A stretch of 64,000 nt of DNA, from assembly GCA_029856105.1 (NCBI GenBank), contig JAHQWH010000155.1, forward strand, positions 62,001 to 126,000, in the 5' to 3' direction. The translations under genes were made by a program, and so were the position numbers. The DNA comes from Promethearchaeia archaeon (GTDB lineage: Archaea > Asgardarchaeota > Lokiarchaeia > Sigyniarchaeales > SOKP01). A model generated the notes under the pieces. It did not search any database. It was given only the letters and a program-made list of their open reading frames with translations, and was not told the DNA's origin. This document shows positions 1-8,565 of this stretch, piece after piece (position 1 is the stretch's first letter; every line of letters starts with the position of its first letter).

Positions 1-225
1 TACTTGTTTTGTATATGCGAAATGAGCCCCACTGTGTATGGATAAACCAAGAACATCGACATCCTCTTGAATTGCTGCTTCTACGATCTGTTTTGCATTC
101 TGAAAACCTCCAAAAATGAGTTCCATGCCAGCATCTCTTAAGGCTCTTGATACTACGATCCCGCCCCTCCAATGACCATCAATTCCTGGTTTAGACATTA
201 ATACTCTAATCTTTTTCTCACTCAT
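1..225 (-). CDS. B12-binding small subunit of acyl-CoA mutase (methylmalonyl-CoA mutase type), partial
   Basis: The 3' end lies outside the window; the first 75 codons are visible, starting at ATG 225. The N-terminus carries the cobalamin-binding DxHxxG signature (Asp-Gly-His-Trp-Arg-Gly), whose His replaces dimethylbenzimidazole as the lower cobalt ligand. It continues with the usual pattern of this domain (VVSRALRDAGMELIF, then VDVLGLSIHSGAH). It is followed on the same strand by the large subunit 14 bp upstream, so the two form a split heteromeric mutase, the normal arrangement in archaea. Role: carbon-skeleton isomerisation of acyl-CoA, probably (R)-methylmalonyl-CoA to succinyl-CoA. Substrate preference cannot be fixed from this fragment. 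Confidence 0.9.
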   Translation of the reverse strand, partial: MSEKKIRVLMSKPGIDGHWRGGIVVSRALRDAGMELIFGGFQNAKQIVEAAIQEDVDVLGLSIHSGAHFAYTKQV

Positions 226-239
226 ATTTAACACCTTAA

Positions 240-1913
240 TTAAATTGCTAACGGAGGTTCCCAAATACCCCATATTTCTCTGTAAATATCACATATTTCA
301 CCTATTGTTGCCCCTTCTTTTGTAGCTTCCATTATTATAGGCATCACATTTTCTTCTTTTTCGCAGACACTTCTTAGTTTGTCTAAAATCCTCTCTAACT
401 TGGCGTTGTCTCTCCGTGCTTTTAACTTGTTAATCCGAGCAACTTCAATATCTATGGCTTTTTGCGATGTTCTAAAGACATCTGTGACTGTGTCGTATGG
501 AACTTGATATTTATTGATACCTAACATGATTTCTTCCCCTTTTTCAATGCGTACCCTTCTCTTATGGAACGCGTCTCTCATTTCTTTGTAGAGCCAACCC
601 GTAGATAAAGCTTTATCTATGGAACCAACCTTTTGAATTTTGTCCATATATTTCCATACTCTTTCTTCAACCTCATCAGTTAACCACTCCACATAATAAC
701 TCCCTGCTAATGGATCTATTGTGTTAGTTATTCTAGTTTCATCTGCGATTACTTGTTGAGTTCTTAACGCAACTAATGCCGCTTCTTCTGAAGGCAGGCA
801 TATAGCTTCGTCGTAGGAATTTGTATGGAGCGATTGACAGCCACCTATGTTAGCTTCTAAGCCTTGAATTGCTGTACGAACGATATTAATCAGAGGTAAT
901 TGCGCCGTTAAAGAGCTTCCAGCGGTCTGGACATGAAAGCGGAAGCCAAAATTCTTTGGGTCTTTTGCTTCATATTTATCTTTCATCAATTTATACCATA
1001 TTCTTCTCGCTGCTCGATATTTAGCTATCTCTTCAAAAAAATCCTTGTGTGCAGCTAAATGAAAGGCTAATCTACCCACAAAATCATCAATCTTCCATCC
1101 CCGCTCAATTAAATTATCAATATGGGAACAAGCACTTGCAAATACGAACCCAAGCTCCTGAACGGCATCTATGCCCCCTTCGCGGTAATTATAACCCGTG
1201 AAATTAATTGGATGCCATTTAGGAACATTCTTTTGAGCTACTGTCCATTCAATAAAATCACATGCTATTCGTAATAAGTGGTTTGGTGGAGAGTTTTTAT
1301 AAGGGATATAGCCAACTGTCATCGTTAGAATATCATTTTGTGTCGTACCCATTAAATCTTTTATGTCATATCCGCGCATTTTTGCCATGTTAAAATACAT
1401 TGCACACACAGGAGCACAAGTAAAGGGTTCAACAACTAAAGCTACGCTAATTTTATCTATGGGTATGTCTTCTGTAAGCGCAAAAAGGCTGTCAATGCAG
1501 TAAAGCGGAACACCAGATGTACCAACCTCTGGTGCAGCATCGGAGTTTGTAGGGTCAATTCCGTTAAAAGTAAGCGCATCAACGGCAGCACTGAACCCTG
1601 TTTCACCATTCTCGTACAAATATTTCCATCGTAGATTAGTCTCTTCTGGAGTTCCATGGCCTGAGAATAACCTCATAGTCCATAATTTTCCGCGATACAT
1701 GGTAGGATAAACTCCTCTTGTATAAGGTTCTTGTCCAGGAAAGTTAATTTTATCTAAATAATCTCCTTTTACATCTAATGGAGTGTACAGCTTTTTTATT
1801 GGAATCTCAGAGTCGGTTACGAATTTGACATCGCGTTCTTTTGACTCTTTTATTTTTTCTTCCCATTTTTCTTTTTCTAATCTAATTTTTTCTAAATAAT
1901 CTTTATCAAACAT
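240..1913 (-). CDS. Acyl-CoA mutase large subunit (methylmalonyl-CoA mutase alpha, N-terminal type)
   Basis: A 557-residue protein, the usual length for the split mutase catalytic (TIM-barrel) subunit lacking the B12 domain. I chose ATG 1913, giving a start MFDKDYLEKI typical of the family; an in-frame GTG lies four codons upstream at 1925. The conserved substrate-channel stretch YPTMYRGKLWTMR is near residue 75, followed by GTPEETN. Other family blocks are visible: NFTGYNYREGG, FHVQTAGSSLTAQ, and near the C-terminal third NTIDPLAGSYYVEWLTDE. It is immediately upstream of the B12-binding subunit and works with it as one enzyme. With the acyl-CoA dehydrogenase/ETF genes nearby this fits degradation of odd-chain or branched acyl-CoAs. 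Isobutyryl-CoA mutase or another mutase specificity is not excluded. Confidence 0.93.
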   Translation of the reverse strand: MFDKDYLEKIRLEKEKWEEKIKESKERDVKFVTDSEIPIKKLYTPLDVKGDYLDKINFPGQEPYTRGVYPTMYRGKLWTMRLFSGHGTPEETNLRWKYLYENGETGFSAAVDALTFNGIDPTNSDAAPEVGTSGVPLYCIDSLFALTEDIPIDKISVALVVEPFTCAPVCAMYFNMAKMRGYDIKDLMGTTQNDILTMTVGYIPYKNSPPNHLLRIACDFIEWTVAQKNVPKWHPINFTGYNYREGGIDAVQELGFVFASACSHIDNLIERGWKIDDFVGRLAFHLAAHKDFFEEIAKYRAARRIWYKLMKDKYEAKDPKNFGFRFHVQTAGSSLTAQLPLINIVRTAIQGLEANIGGCQSLHTNSYDEAICLPSEEAALVALRTQQVIADETRITNTIDPLAGSYYVEWLTDEVEERVWKYMDKIQKVGSIDKALSTGWLYKEMRDAFHKRRVRIEKGEEIMLGINKYQVPYDTVTDVFRTSQKAIDIEVARINKLKARRDNAKLERILDKLRSVCEKEENVMPIIMEATKEGATIGEICDIYREIWGIWEPPLAI

Positions 1914-1958
1914 ATTTAAAATCACGTTTTATTTAGCTATGTAATGTTAAACTTTCAT

Positions 1959-2111
1959 TCAATTTAAAATTTGAAAAAAATCAGTAGAAGAAGCAATTTT
2001 TAAACAGTGTTTTAATTTAACATCTTTAATAATGATTCCACTAGAGATTGAAACTGCAAACGCATCCATTGCCAGAGCAATTGCGATTAAAACTAATAAA
2101 ATAAAATCCAT
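1959..2111 (-). pseudogene. Truncated MntP-family manganese efflux pump remnant
   Basis: The minus strand reads from ATG 2111 through 50 codons to TGA 1959. The translation begins MDFILLVLIAIALAMDAFAV, then SISSGIIIK and LKHCLKIAS. This matches the first transmembrane helix of MntP/YebN pumps, which contain the conserved MDAFAVSI element and a following Lys-rich loop. The family is about 180-200 residues with six helices, so only about a quarter remains; the mutase gene begins directly behind it. After the LKIAS segment, where the family continues into helix 2, the frame degenerates and stops. I read it as a 5' gene relic created by deletion. Confidence 0.6.
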
Positions 2112-2226
2112 AATTTAATTTAGGCTAGAAATTTTTTTTAATCTACTTTATGTGTAAAGTATTAAATTAAATTCTTTTAATAAATTCTATCTAATCAGAA
2201 TAGAACAAGTATTTTGTGAGAAATAA

Positions 2227-3240
2227 ATGACTTTTCAAAATAATGATACGAATAAAATTAGACAAGAACTAGAATTGGGGAAGATACCTATTGCAATTAA
2301 AGTTTCTAATCTTGTTAAAAGATTTGAGGATCTTATCGCTGTAAATGATGTTTCTTTCGAGATTTTTGAAGGAGAAATCGTAGGGATTCTTGGTCCTAAT
2401 GGTGCTGGTAAAACTACCACTATTCGATTATTAACGGGTATTTTTAAATTAGAAGACAAGGCAAGCATTGAAATTTTTAACGAAGATATAACGAAAAATC
2501 TAAATAAATACAAAATAAATTTTGGAATTGTGCCAGAAGTTAGTAATGCTTTTTCTGATTTTACTGTATTGCAAAATCTTAAGTTTGCAGGTGGTATATA
2601 TGGTTTTCCGAAGAAAAAGATTGAAAAGCGCTCAAAAGAACTGCTAGAACAATTTGACTTGATCGATAAAATGCATTCCAAAACAAAAACGCTATCAAAA
2701 GGGCTTAAGCAGCGTCTTAATTTTTGTTTAGCGTTATTTCATAAACCACCTATCCTAATTCTAGACGAACCTACAAGTGGATTAGATCCAATCTCCGTAA
2801 AAATAATGAGAAACCGAATTCTTCAATTGAAAAAGGATGGTAAAACGATTTTAATAACTACTCACAACATGGAAGAAGCACAAACCATTTGCGATAGAAT
2901 TTTAATTATGAATAGAGGAAAGATTATTGCTGATGAAAGTCCTGATAATATTCGTGAACGATTTAGATCTACATCTACGATCCTATTTAAAATTGATGGA
3001 GTTTTATCTAACGATCAAAAAACTTCCTTGATGGATACCTTTGATAGTATTAAGGAAATAAATGAATATTACTCCATATCTAGCTACGCCGTTTTAAAAG
3101 ATATATCTAAGTTATATAATTATTCAAAAGAAAATAATTTAGAGATTTCTGATTTTAAAGTGAAAGAAACATCGTTAGAAGAAGTGTTTATCCATCTAAT
3201 AAAAGAAGATTCAATTTCTATGGGAGGATTAGAAAAATGA
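2227..3240 (+). CDS. ABC-2 type exporter, ATP-binding protein
   Basis: A 337-residue DrrA/NatA-like ATPase. Walker A GPNGAGKTT is at residues 56-64, the signature LSKGLKQR at 156-163 (the KG variant usual in this subfamily), Walker B LILDEPTSGLD at about 177-187 and the switch His at 213. The Q-loop position reads IVPEV (Glu for Gln), also common in ABC-2 exporters. About 100 C-terminal residues form the small extra domain of this subfamily. It overlaps the permease gene by 4 bp (ATGA), so the two are translationally coupled and form one exporter. A GGAGGA ribosome binding site for the permease lies inside its 3' end. Substrate unknown. Confidence 0.93.
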   Translation: MTFQNNDTNKIRQELELGKIPIAIKVSNLVKRFEDLIAVNDVSFEIFEGEIVGILGPNGAGKTTTIRLLTGIFKLEDKASIEIFNEDITKNLNKYKINFGIVPEVSNAFSDFTVLQNLKFAGGIYGFPKKKIEKRSKELLEQFDLIDKMHSKTKTLSKGLKQRLNFCLALFHKPPILILDEPTSGLDPISVKIMRNRILQLKKDGKTILITTHNMEEAQTICDRILIMNRGKIIADESPDNIRERFRSTSTILFKIDGVLSNDQKTSLMDTFDSIKEINEYYSISSYAVLKDISKLYNYSKENNLEISDFKVKETSLEEVFIHLIKEDSISMGGLEK

Positions 3241-4022
3241 TAAACGATAGTTTAAATAGAATTTGGATACTAAGTAAGAAAAACATCTCGCTCTACATAA
3301 AAAGAGGTCCCGTTTTAATTTTTGGCTTGTTATTTCCTTTCTTTATGACGCTTTCTTGGGCTATTGGTAGAGCCATCCCTATCAACCATGTATTTATTGG
3401 AATTGTATCTATGACTTCTTTCTTCACCGCAACAGCAATCAGTCCTGTTGTATTACCAATTGAAACTCGTGAAAAATCGTTAGAAAGAATTTTAGTCTCT
3501 CCGATTTCATTAAACGAAATTTTATTAGGGATTGTCATCGCTTCGACTCTATACACATTAATAATTACATCGATAATAACCATTATCTTTATCCTATTGT
3601 TTTCAATTGTGTTTGATTCAATTGCAACGATCCTTTTAATGTTTTTAGGGATTTGTTTAATGTCAATCTTAGGATCTCTATTGGGGGTATTAGTTGCAGC
3701 ATATCCAACAGATATGACTTCTAACGTGATGATTATTATGAATCTTATTAAGTTCCCTTTACTATTTATGAGCGGCATATTTATTCCTCTTCATGGTTTG
3801 CCCCCTCTTTTATTATTTTTATCCTTTATTTCACCAATAACCTTTCTAACGGACTTATTAAGATTTTGCGTAGATGGAAGCAATTTCTTTGCGTATCAAT
3901 TTGATATCGTCTTGTTAACCTTGTGGGTTGTTGTATTATTTATTTTAGGTTATTTTCTACATAAAAAAACAATGCCAAAAAGGTTAGCAGAAACAAAAAA
4001 AATAAAAATCAAAAAAAAATGA
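3237..4022 (+). CDS. ABC-2 type exporter, permease protein
   Basis: A 261-residue integral membrane protein with about six hydrophobic helices and a basic C-terminal tail (HKKTMPKRLAETKKIKIKKK). The order of segments, with a helix pair around 25-65, a long middle cluster at 100-155, a re-entrant LMSGIFIPLHGLPP segment near 175-190 and a final helix at about 225-245, is that of ABC-2 membrane proteins. MSGIFIPLxxLP is a family hallmark. The start overlaps the ATPase stop. The pair is a homodimeric exporter of unknown cargo (drug, lipid or polysaccharide are the usual options). Confidence 0.9.
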   Translation: MINDSLNRIWILSKKNISLYIKRGPVLIFGLLFPFFMTLSWAIGRAIPINHVFIGIVSMTSFFTATAISPVVLPIETREKSLERILVSPISLNEILLGIVIASTLYTLIITSIITIIFILLFSIVFDSIATILLMFLGICLMSILGSLLGVLVAAYPTDMTSNVMIIMNLIKFPLLFMSGIFIPLHGLPPLLLFLSFISPITFLTDLLRFCVDGSNFFAYQFDIVLLTLWVVVLFILGYFLHKKTMPKRLAETKKIKIKKK

Positions 4023-4051
4023 ACACATAAAATGAAAGTGTTGTCTAAAAA

Positions 4052-4350
4052 ATGAAAGATTTTCTGTCAGATTTAGAATTTTTGTCAGGTGAACCTCTGT
4101 TAAAGACGATTATTAAATCAAAAATGTTTAATATTAATCGCGTCTGCTTAGAAACAGGATTGGAAATAGAACCACACCCAGAACCTTACGCTGTATTTTT
4201 TTTATGTTAGAAGGCTCTGGAATATTTACAAGTGAAGCTGGAGAGGTCCCCCTTAAAAAAAATGGCTTTGTATTTATTAAAGCAGACGAAATAAGAGGGA
4301 TCAAAACTCTTGAAAACTTGGTGTTTTTAGCTGTGCAGGATGGGCACTGA
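4052..4350 (+). pseudogene. Cupin-domain protein gene with a frameshift in a T8 tract
   Basis: Frame 1 from ATG 4052 gives MKDFLSDLEFLSG ... LEIEPHPEPYAVFF, then runs into TAG at 4208. The adjacent frame continues at once with MLEGSGIFTSEAGEVPLKKN, then GFVFIKADEIRGIK and LVFLAVQDGH, stopping at TGA 4348. Joined, these form a single cupin barrel of about 99 residues with the usual G-x-E-x-x-P-H, V-L-E-G-S-G and I-x-A-x-x-x-x-x-I-x-N elements. The break falls in eight consecutive T (4196-4203); one T more or two fewer restores the frame. It could be a true pseudogene, a sequencing or assembly error in a homopolymer, or (less likely) programmed frameshifting. Confidence 0.7.
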
Positions 4351-4384
4351 AACACCTTTTTTTTATTTATTAAATTTCCAAGTA
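4324..4384 (+). repeat. Direct repeat copy A (cupin 3' end and downstream sequence)
   Basis: About 61 bp running from the last codons of the cupin gene (FLAVQDGH-stop) into its 3' flank. A second copy with only a few substitutions and a 2-3 bp length difference lies at 5279-5336. Both share TTTTTAGCTGTGCA at the start and ATTTATTAAATTTCCAAGTA at the end. The HEPN/MNT pair lies between the two copies. Confidence 0.75.
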
Positions 4385-4508
4385 ATTTTGTTCATAGTAA
4401 TTTTAGAGCATATTTTAATCAGATTAGATCTTAAAATCATTGAAATTAGTAATAATAAACCTCAATATGAAGTAAACATATATAGTTAAAAAAACAAAGT
4501 TATTATAT

Positions 4509-4901
4509 ATGCATAAGGAAGAAATTGAGCTTTTTCTAAAACGAGCTAGAAATTTTTTGGATGGAGCTAAAGAGAGATTTCAGAAAGAAGATTGGGATTT
4601 AACTTGTTTCATGGCAGAGCAATCTGTTCAACTTTTTATAAAAGCTATAATTCTAGAAAAAAGTGGTGAAGTTCCCAAAACACATTCAATCAGGAAGTTA
4701 TTTGGATTATTGTATCAATTGACTAAAGATAAGGTATTCAAATACGATAGAAAAACCTTAATATTTCTCGAAAGTGCATATTTAAACTCTAGATATTTTA
4801 GCTTTGTTTATGAGAAAGAAGATGCTAAAGAAGCCTTAAAAATTGCAGTAGAGGTAAAAGATCTTGTCGAAAATGTTAGAGATGATGATAGAGACGAATG
4901 A
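4509..4901 (+). CDS. HEPN domain protein (toxin-type partner of MNT nucleotidyltransferase)
   Basis: 130 residues, all-helical, with the typical archaeal HEPN pattern: an N-terminal RARNFLDGAKERF helix, WDLTCFMAEQSVQLFIKAIIL, then THSIRKLFGLL and a C-terminal SRYFSFVYEKEDAKEALKIA helix. The canonical RNase motif R-x4-6-H is not evident; the C-terminal helix has SRYFSFVY instead, the layout seen in HEPN proteins paired with minimal nucleotidyltransferases, where a Tyr can be a target of AMPylation. The nucleotidyltransferase gene follows immediately. Expected role: toxin half of a HEPN/MNT toxin-antitoxin module. It lies in an island bounded by direct repeats. Confidence 0.85.
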   Translation: MHKEEIELFLKRARNFLDGAKERFQKEDWDLTCFMAEQSVQLFIKAIILEKSGEVPKTHSIRKLFGLLYQLTKDKVFKYDRKTLIFLESAYLNSRYFSFVYEKEDAKEALKIAVEVKDLVENVRDDDRDE

Positions 4902-4902
4902 T

Positions 4903-5217
4903 ATGATTAAAAATAACAAAAAATATTTAAAAAAAATTGAAAGCAGTATAAAGACTATCTTAAATGATACTCAAATTTATTTATTTGGGAGTATACTTAG
5001 AGGTGATCTAGTTGCGGGGAGTGATATAGATATATTGATAATTGCAGATGTCCCTAAAAAGCACTTGAAACGAGCAGAAATAATCGCAGAGATTGAAGAA
5101 AATGCCGGATTACCGCTTAGTCACCCGTTTGAATTCCATTTATTAACTCAAGAAGAACTAAATACATGGATTAGAATTTATAAGTTTAAGTTTGAGAAAA
5201 TATCATCATATCTATAA
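4903..5217 (+). CDS. MNT-type minimal nucleotidyltransferase (antitoxin)
   Basis: 104 residues from ATG 4903, which lies 1 bp after the HEPN stop; in-frame upstream starts (ATG 4885, 4882, 4873 and TTG 4864) would overlap the HEPN gene. The polymerase-beta-fold signature LFGSILRGDLVAGSDIDILI is complete: GS followed by the two metal-binding Asp residues of SDID. A third acidic residue is supplied by HPFEFHLL. Proteins of this family AMPylate a Tyr in the partner HEPN protein and neutralise it. The pair is probably co-transcribed. Confidence 0.88.
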   Translation: MIKNNKKYLKKIESSIKTILNDTQIYLFGSILRGDLVAGSDIDILIIADVPKKHLKRAEIIAEIEENAGLPLSHPFEFHLLTQEELNTWIRIYKFKFEKISSYL

Positions 5218-5269
5218 AATTAGAAAATAATCCATAGAAAATGTTAAGCTCTACTAAAGGAAAAAGGCT

Positions 5270-5305
5270 AAAAACACTTTTTTAGCTGTGCAAGACGGAC
5301 ACTAA
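5270..5305 (+). pseudogene. 3' remnant of a second cupin gene
   Basis: In one frame the sequence reads KNTFLAVQDGH-stop, almost identical to the last residues of the broken cupin at 4052-4350 (ENLVFLAVQDGH-stop). Nothing recognisable as a cupin precedes it, because the MNT gene ends 50 bp upstream. It is the coding part of direct repeat copy B. Confidence 0.6.
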
Positions 5306-5336
5306 AACACTTTTTCATTTATTAAATTTCCAAGTA
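5279..5336 (+). repeat. Direct repeat copy B
   Basis: 58 bp matching 4324-4384, with transitions at a few positions (GGATGGGCACTGA against AGACGGACACTAA) and a shorter T tract. With copy A it brackets the HEPN/MNT genes. The level of divergence indicates an old duplication rather than a recent target-site duplication. Confidence 0.75.
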
Positions 5337-5499
5337 TTTAAAATATGTTTTTAAAAATTAAATTTCATCTCAAATTTAGATTAAAATAGTTGTAGAAGTA
5401 ACCTCGCATTAATATTTGATAATTTTGTTTATAATTTATTGATAAATCGCCCAAAAACCCAAATTTTTATCATATGATTTAAATTATAATAATCAAATC

Positions 5500-6267
5500 A
5501 TGGCAGACTATAAATTCTGGTTGACTAAAATCGAAGATGGAATCTTTTGGCTCTATCTTAATAACCCAGACAAAAAAAACGCATTTGATCTTAAGGTCGC
5601 TAGTGAATTGGACCAAATATTAGAAGAAGAGATAAAGCAAAATTTAAGCGTAATTCGCGTATTAGTATGCACTACTTCTATGGACGATATTTTTACCGTA
5701 GGGCTTGATATTAAATGGCTCGTAACTCTGGACGAATCTAAAGCAAAAGATATGACAAGGAAGTTACAGAAAATTTTTAGTAAGTTTGAAAGCATTTCAA
5801 TCCCCGTTATAATGGCTATAAAGGGTTTGAACCTTACGGCGGGATTTGAACTTATGTTGTGCGCAGACATTATCATTGCTGCCGATAACGCAAGATTTGG
5901 GCAAGTTGAGACAAAATGGGGTATGACACCTGCTGCTGGAGCAACTCAAAGATTAATTCGATTAGTAGGACCTCTAAAAGCAAGAGAGATTATATACACT
6001 TCGAGGATCTTCGACGCTCAAGAAGCTTTGAAAATGGGTTTAGTAAATGAAGTTGTCCCGTTGATGGAGCTTGAGAATCGAGTTAAAGAAATGGCAGGAT
6101 TGATGATTAAAAATTCAAGTAGAGCAATTGCTTTATGCAAGCGATTGATTCAAGATGGGATATATAACAACGAACATGGGTTTCAAATGGAAGGAGAAGC
6201 TTTTCACGAGCTTTTTGCTTCTGGAGAACCTAAAAAAAAATTAAAGTTATTCTTAGAAAAAAAATAA
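5500..6267 (+). CDS. Enoyl-CoA hydratase/isomerase (crotonase family)
   Basis: 255 residues. Both catalytic glutamates of enoyl-CoA hydratase are present: Glu117 in TAGFELMLCAD and Glu137 in ARFGQVETKWG, followed by the GATQRLIRLVGPLKAREI block. Oxyanion-hole backbone positions lie in FTVGLDIKWL (about 65-74) and around Ala114-Gly115. It should hydrate trans-2-enoyl-CoA to 3-hydroxyacyl-CoA in beta-oxidation. The acyl-CoA dehydrogenase gene that makes its substrate follows 120 bp downstream and the ETF genes come next. The ATG has no obvious Shine-Dalgarno, suggesting a short-leader or leaderless message. Confidence 0.92.
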   Translation: MADYKFWLTKIEDGIFWLYLNNPDKKNAFDLKVASELDQILEEEIKQNLSVIRVLVCTTSMDDIFTVGLDIKWLVTLDESKAKDMTRKLQKIFSKFESISIPVIMAIKGLNLTAGFELMLCADIIIAADNARFGQVETKWGMTPAAGATQRLIRLVGPLKAREIIYTSRIFDAQEALKMGLVNEVVPLMELENRVKEMAGLMIKNSSRAIALCKRLIQDGIYNNEHGFQMEGEAFHELFASGEPKKKLKLFLEKK

Positions 6268-6388
6268 GACTATTATATCATTTGATCTACTAAATTTAAT
6301 TAGGATTATTTACTAAAATATATAATCGATTAAGAGAGTATAAGTTAAAGTAATAAAATACGAAATAAATAAATTGTAGAGGATTTAT

Positions 6389-7540
6389 ATGGATTTTTCA
6401 TTAACTGAAAAGCAAAAAATGATCAAAAAAATAACTCGTGAATTTGCGGAAGAATATATTGCTCCAGTGGCACAAGAGAGCGATCAAAAAGCTGAATTGG
6501 ACAAAAATGTTCTTAAAAAGATGAGTGAATTGAAATATTTTGGTACATGTATTCCAGAAGAGTATGGGGGTGCTGGATTGCATAACGATACTATAAGTTT
6601 TGCGATTATAACTGAAGAGATAGGACGAGTTGATGCGTCTTGGGCCATAACTACGGGCGTTCACGCGAGTGTGTGTGCTTATCCTATTTATAGGTTTGGA
6701 ACTGAAGAACAAAAGCAAAAATTTCTAATTGACCTTGCGAAAGGTAATAAGATCGGTGCTTTTGCTTTAACCGAAGCGAATGCAGGTTCTGATGCTGGAG
6801 GTGTTCAGCTAACTGCAGAGAAAGATGGAAATGAATATATACTAAACGGTAGTAAAATTTTTCAGACGAATGGCGGTATTGCAAAAACATTACTAGTTGT
6901 TGCAAGGACAGGTGGAAAAGATACCAGAAAACAATTAACTGTCTTTATAGTAGATGCCGATACACCAGGGTATTCAGTGGGTGTGAGAGAAGATAAATTA
7001 GGAGTTAGAGCATCTAACACTTCAGAGTTAGTGTTTCAAGACGTTAGAGTTCCCGAAGAAAATATATTAGGCGGACTTGGGAATGGATTTAGGATTGGCC
7101 TTCAAATCTTAGATTACGGTAGAATTAGCATAGCTTCTCAATGCGTAGGGCTAGGTCAAGCGTGTTTAGAAGCAGCCATTAAATACGCCAACGAGCGGGA
7201 ACAATTTGGACAAAAAATATCTCGTTTCCAAGGAATTCAGTGGAAAATTGCTGATATGACAACTGCTATAGAATCAGCCCGGTTATTGACTTATAGAGCT
7301 GCGTGGATGTGCGATCAAGGAATGGATTATGGTTTGTCTGGATCTATGGCTAAGCTTGTAGCTTCTGAAGCTGCGATGATGGCAGCTCACCAGGCTGTTC
7401 AAATCCACGGCGGTTATGGTTTAATGAAAGCTTATGCTGTTGAAAGATATTTTCGGGACGCAAAGATGGGAGAAATCTATGAGGGTACATCAGAGATACA
7501 AAGATTGGTTATCGCTAATCATATGTTAAGAAAAAAATAA
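6389..7540 (+). CDS. Acyl-CoA dehydrogenase
   Basis: 383 residues, the standard length. The FAD/substrate block FALTEANAGSDA is at residues 125-136, the helical C-terminal domain contains REQFGQKISRFQGIQWKIADM, and the terminal signature GGYGLMKAYAVERYFRDAKM is followed by IYEGTSEIQR, in which Glu365 is the expected catalytic base. It oxidises acyl-CoA to trans-2-enoyl-CoA and passes electrons to ETF, which is encoded next. Chain-length preference (butyryl-, isovaleryl- or longer) cannot be read directly. An AGAGGA ribosome binding site precedes the ATG by 5 bp. Confidence 0.96.
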   Translation: MDFSLTEKQKMIKKITREFAEEYIAPVAQESDQKAELDKNVLKKMSELKYFGTCIPEEYGGAGLHNDTISFAIITEEIGRVDASWAITTGVHASVCAYPIYRFGTEEQKQKFLIDLAKGNKIGAFALTEANAGSDAGGVQLTAEKDGNEYILNGSKIFQTNGGIAKTLLVVARTGGKDTRKQLTVFIVDADTPGYSVGVREDKLGVRASNTSELVFQDVRVPEENILGGLGNGFRIGLQILDYGRISIASQCVGLGQACLEAAIKYANEREQFGQKISRFQGIQWKIADMTTAIESARLLTYRAAWMCDQGMDYGLSGSMAKLVASEAAMMAAHQAVQIHGGYGLMKAYAVERYFRDAKMGEIYEGTSEIQRLVIANHMLRKK

Positions 7541-7741
7541 TTAATTTTTTCAATTTTCTAATTTTTTGATATTATATAGAGATTCTATTTTTAATTATTT
7601 TAGGTTTATTTCAAATAAGCTTAAAATAATCTATAACTATGATAAATTTAATAAGATTTTATAATGGCTTTTAATAATTTGATATAACATAATGACGATT
7701 TAATTCTATCTTTCTACATTAAAAAATGGATATTTGAAACC

Positions 7742-8551
7742 ATGAAAATATTTGTTTGTATTAAGCAAGTACCGGGTATTTCTGAGGTCAAAATAGACCC
7801 AAAAACCAATACATTAGTAAGAGAAGGAATACCTTCAATTATTAATCCACACGATAAGCATGCGATCGAATTAGGGCTTTCAATTAAGGAAGGGTACGGT
7901 GGTGAAGTGATCGCAATAAGCATGGGACCTCCCCAGACAGAGCAAGCTTTACGAGAGGTTTTATCAATGGGCGTAGATAAAGCGTACCTTTTAACTGATA
8001 GAGCTTTTGCTGGGGCAGATACGTTAGCTACATCGCACACGCTAGCCTTAGCGATTAAAAAAATATTGAGAGAAGTAGATAAAGGCGAAAAATACATTGT
8101 GATCTGTGGAACTCAAGCAATTGATGGAGACACTGCTCAAGTAGGACCAGAATTAGCAGAAGAGTTAGGAATCCCTCAAATAACATATGTATTGAAGTTT
8201 CAATTAAAAGACGAGGATCTCGTTGTTGTAGAGCGGGTGTTTAGAACTGAAGAGGTAGTTGTTATTGAAACAAAATTACCAGTATTAATTTCTGTATTAA
8301 AAAATATAAATAAGCCACGAACTCCAAGTATGGGAGGAATTGTAAAAGCTTATCAGGAAAAGGAAGTTCAATTTTTAAATTCTGAAGATTTAGGCGCTAA
8401 TAAGGCAGATATAGGATTAAACGGGTCGATGACGGAAGTTTGGAAAATATTTATTCCGCAAAGAAAAGGAGAGCATCTCATATTGGACGGCACTATAGAA
8501 GAAATGGTTTCTGAATTAGTTAATAATCTAAAAGACGATAAAGTTTTATGA
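7742..8551 (+). CDS. etfB: Electron transfer flavoprotein beta subunit
   Basis: 269 residues with the EtfB hallmark start MKIFVCIKQVPG, the INPHDKHAIELGL element, the nucleotide-binding region GADTLATSHTLALAI and CGTQAIDGDTAQVGPELAEELG near residues 120-145. It pairs with the alpha subunit encoded immediately downstream; its TGA overlaps an ATG (ATGA) at 8548. Function: accepts electrons from the acyl-CoA dehydrogenase. Whether the complex is a simple carrier or a bifurcating type cannot be settled here. Confidence 0.95.
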   Translation: MKIFVCIKQVPGISEVKIDPKTNTLVREGIPSIINPHDKHAIELGLSIKEGYGGEVIAISMGPPQTEQALREVLSMGVDKAYLLTDRAFAGADTLATSHTLALAIKKILREVDKGEKYIVICGTQAIDGDTAQVGPELAEELGIPQITYVLKFQLKDEDLVVVERVFRTEEVVVIETKLPVLISVLKNINKPRTPSMGGIVKAYQEKEVQFLNSEDLGANKADIGLNGSMTEVWKIFIPQRKGEHLILDGTIEEMVSELVNNLKDDKVL

Positions 8552-8565
8552 AGGGAGGTTTGAAG

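Noticed and set aside
8548..8550. ATG overlapping the EtfB stop as the EtfA start
   Set aside because: ATG 8566 has GGGAGGT at proper spacing and gives a normal ferredoxin-domain N-terminus.
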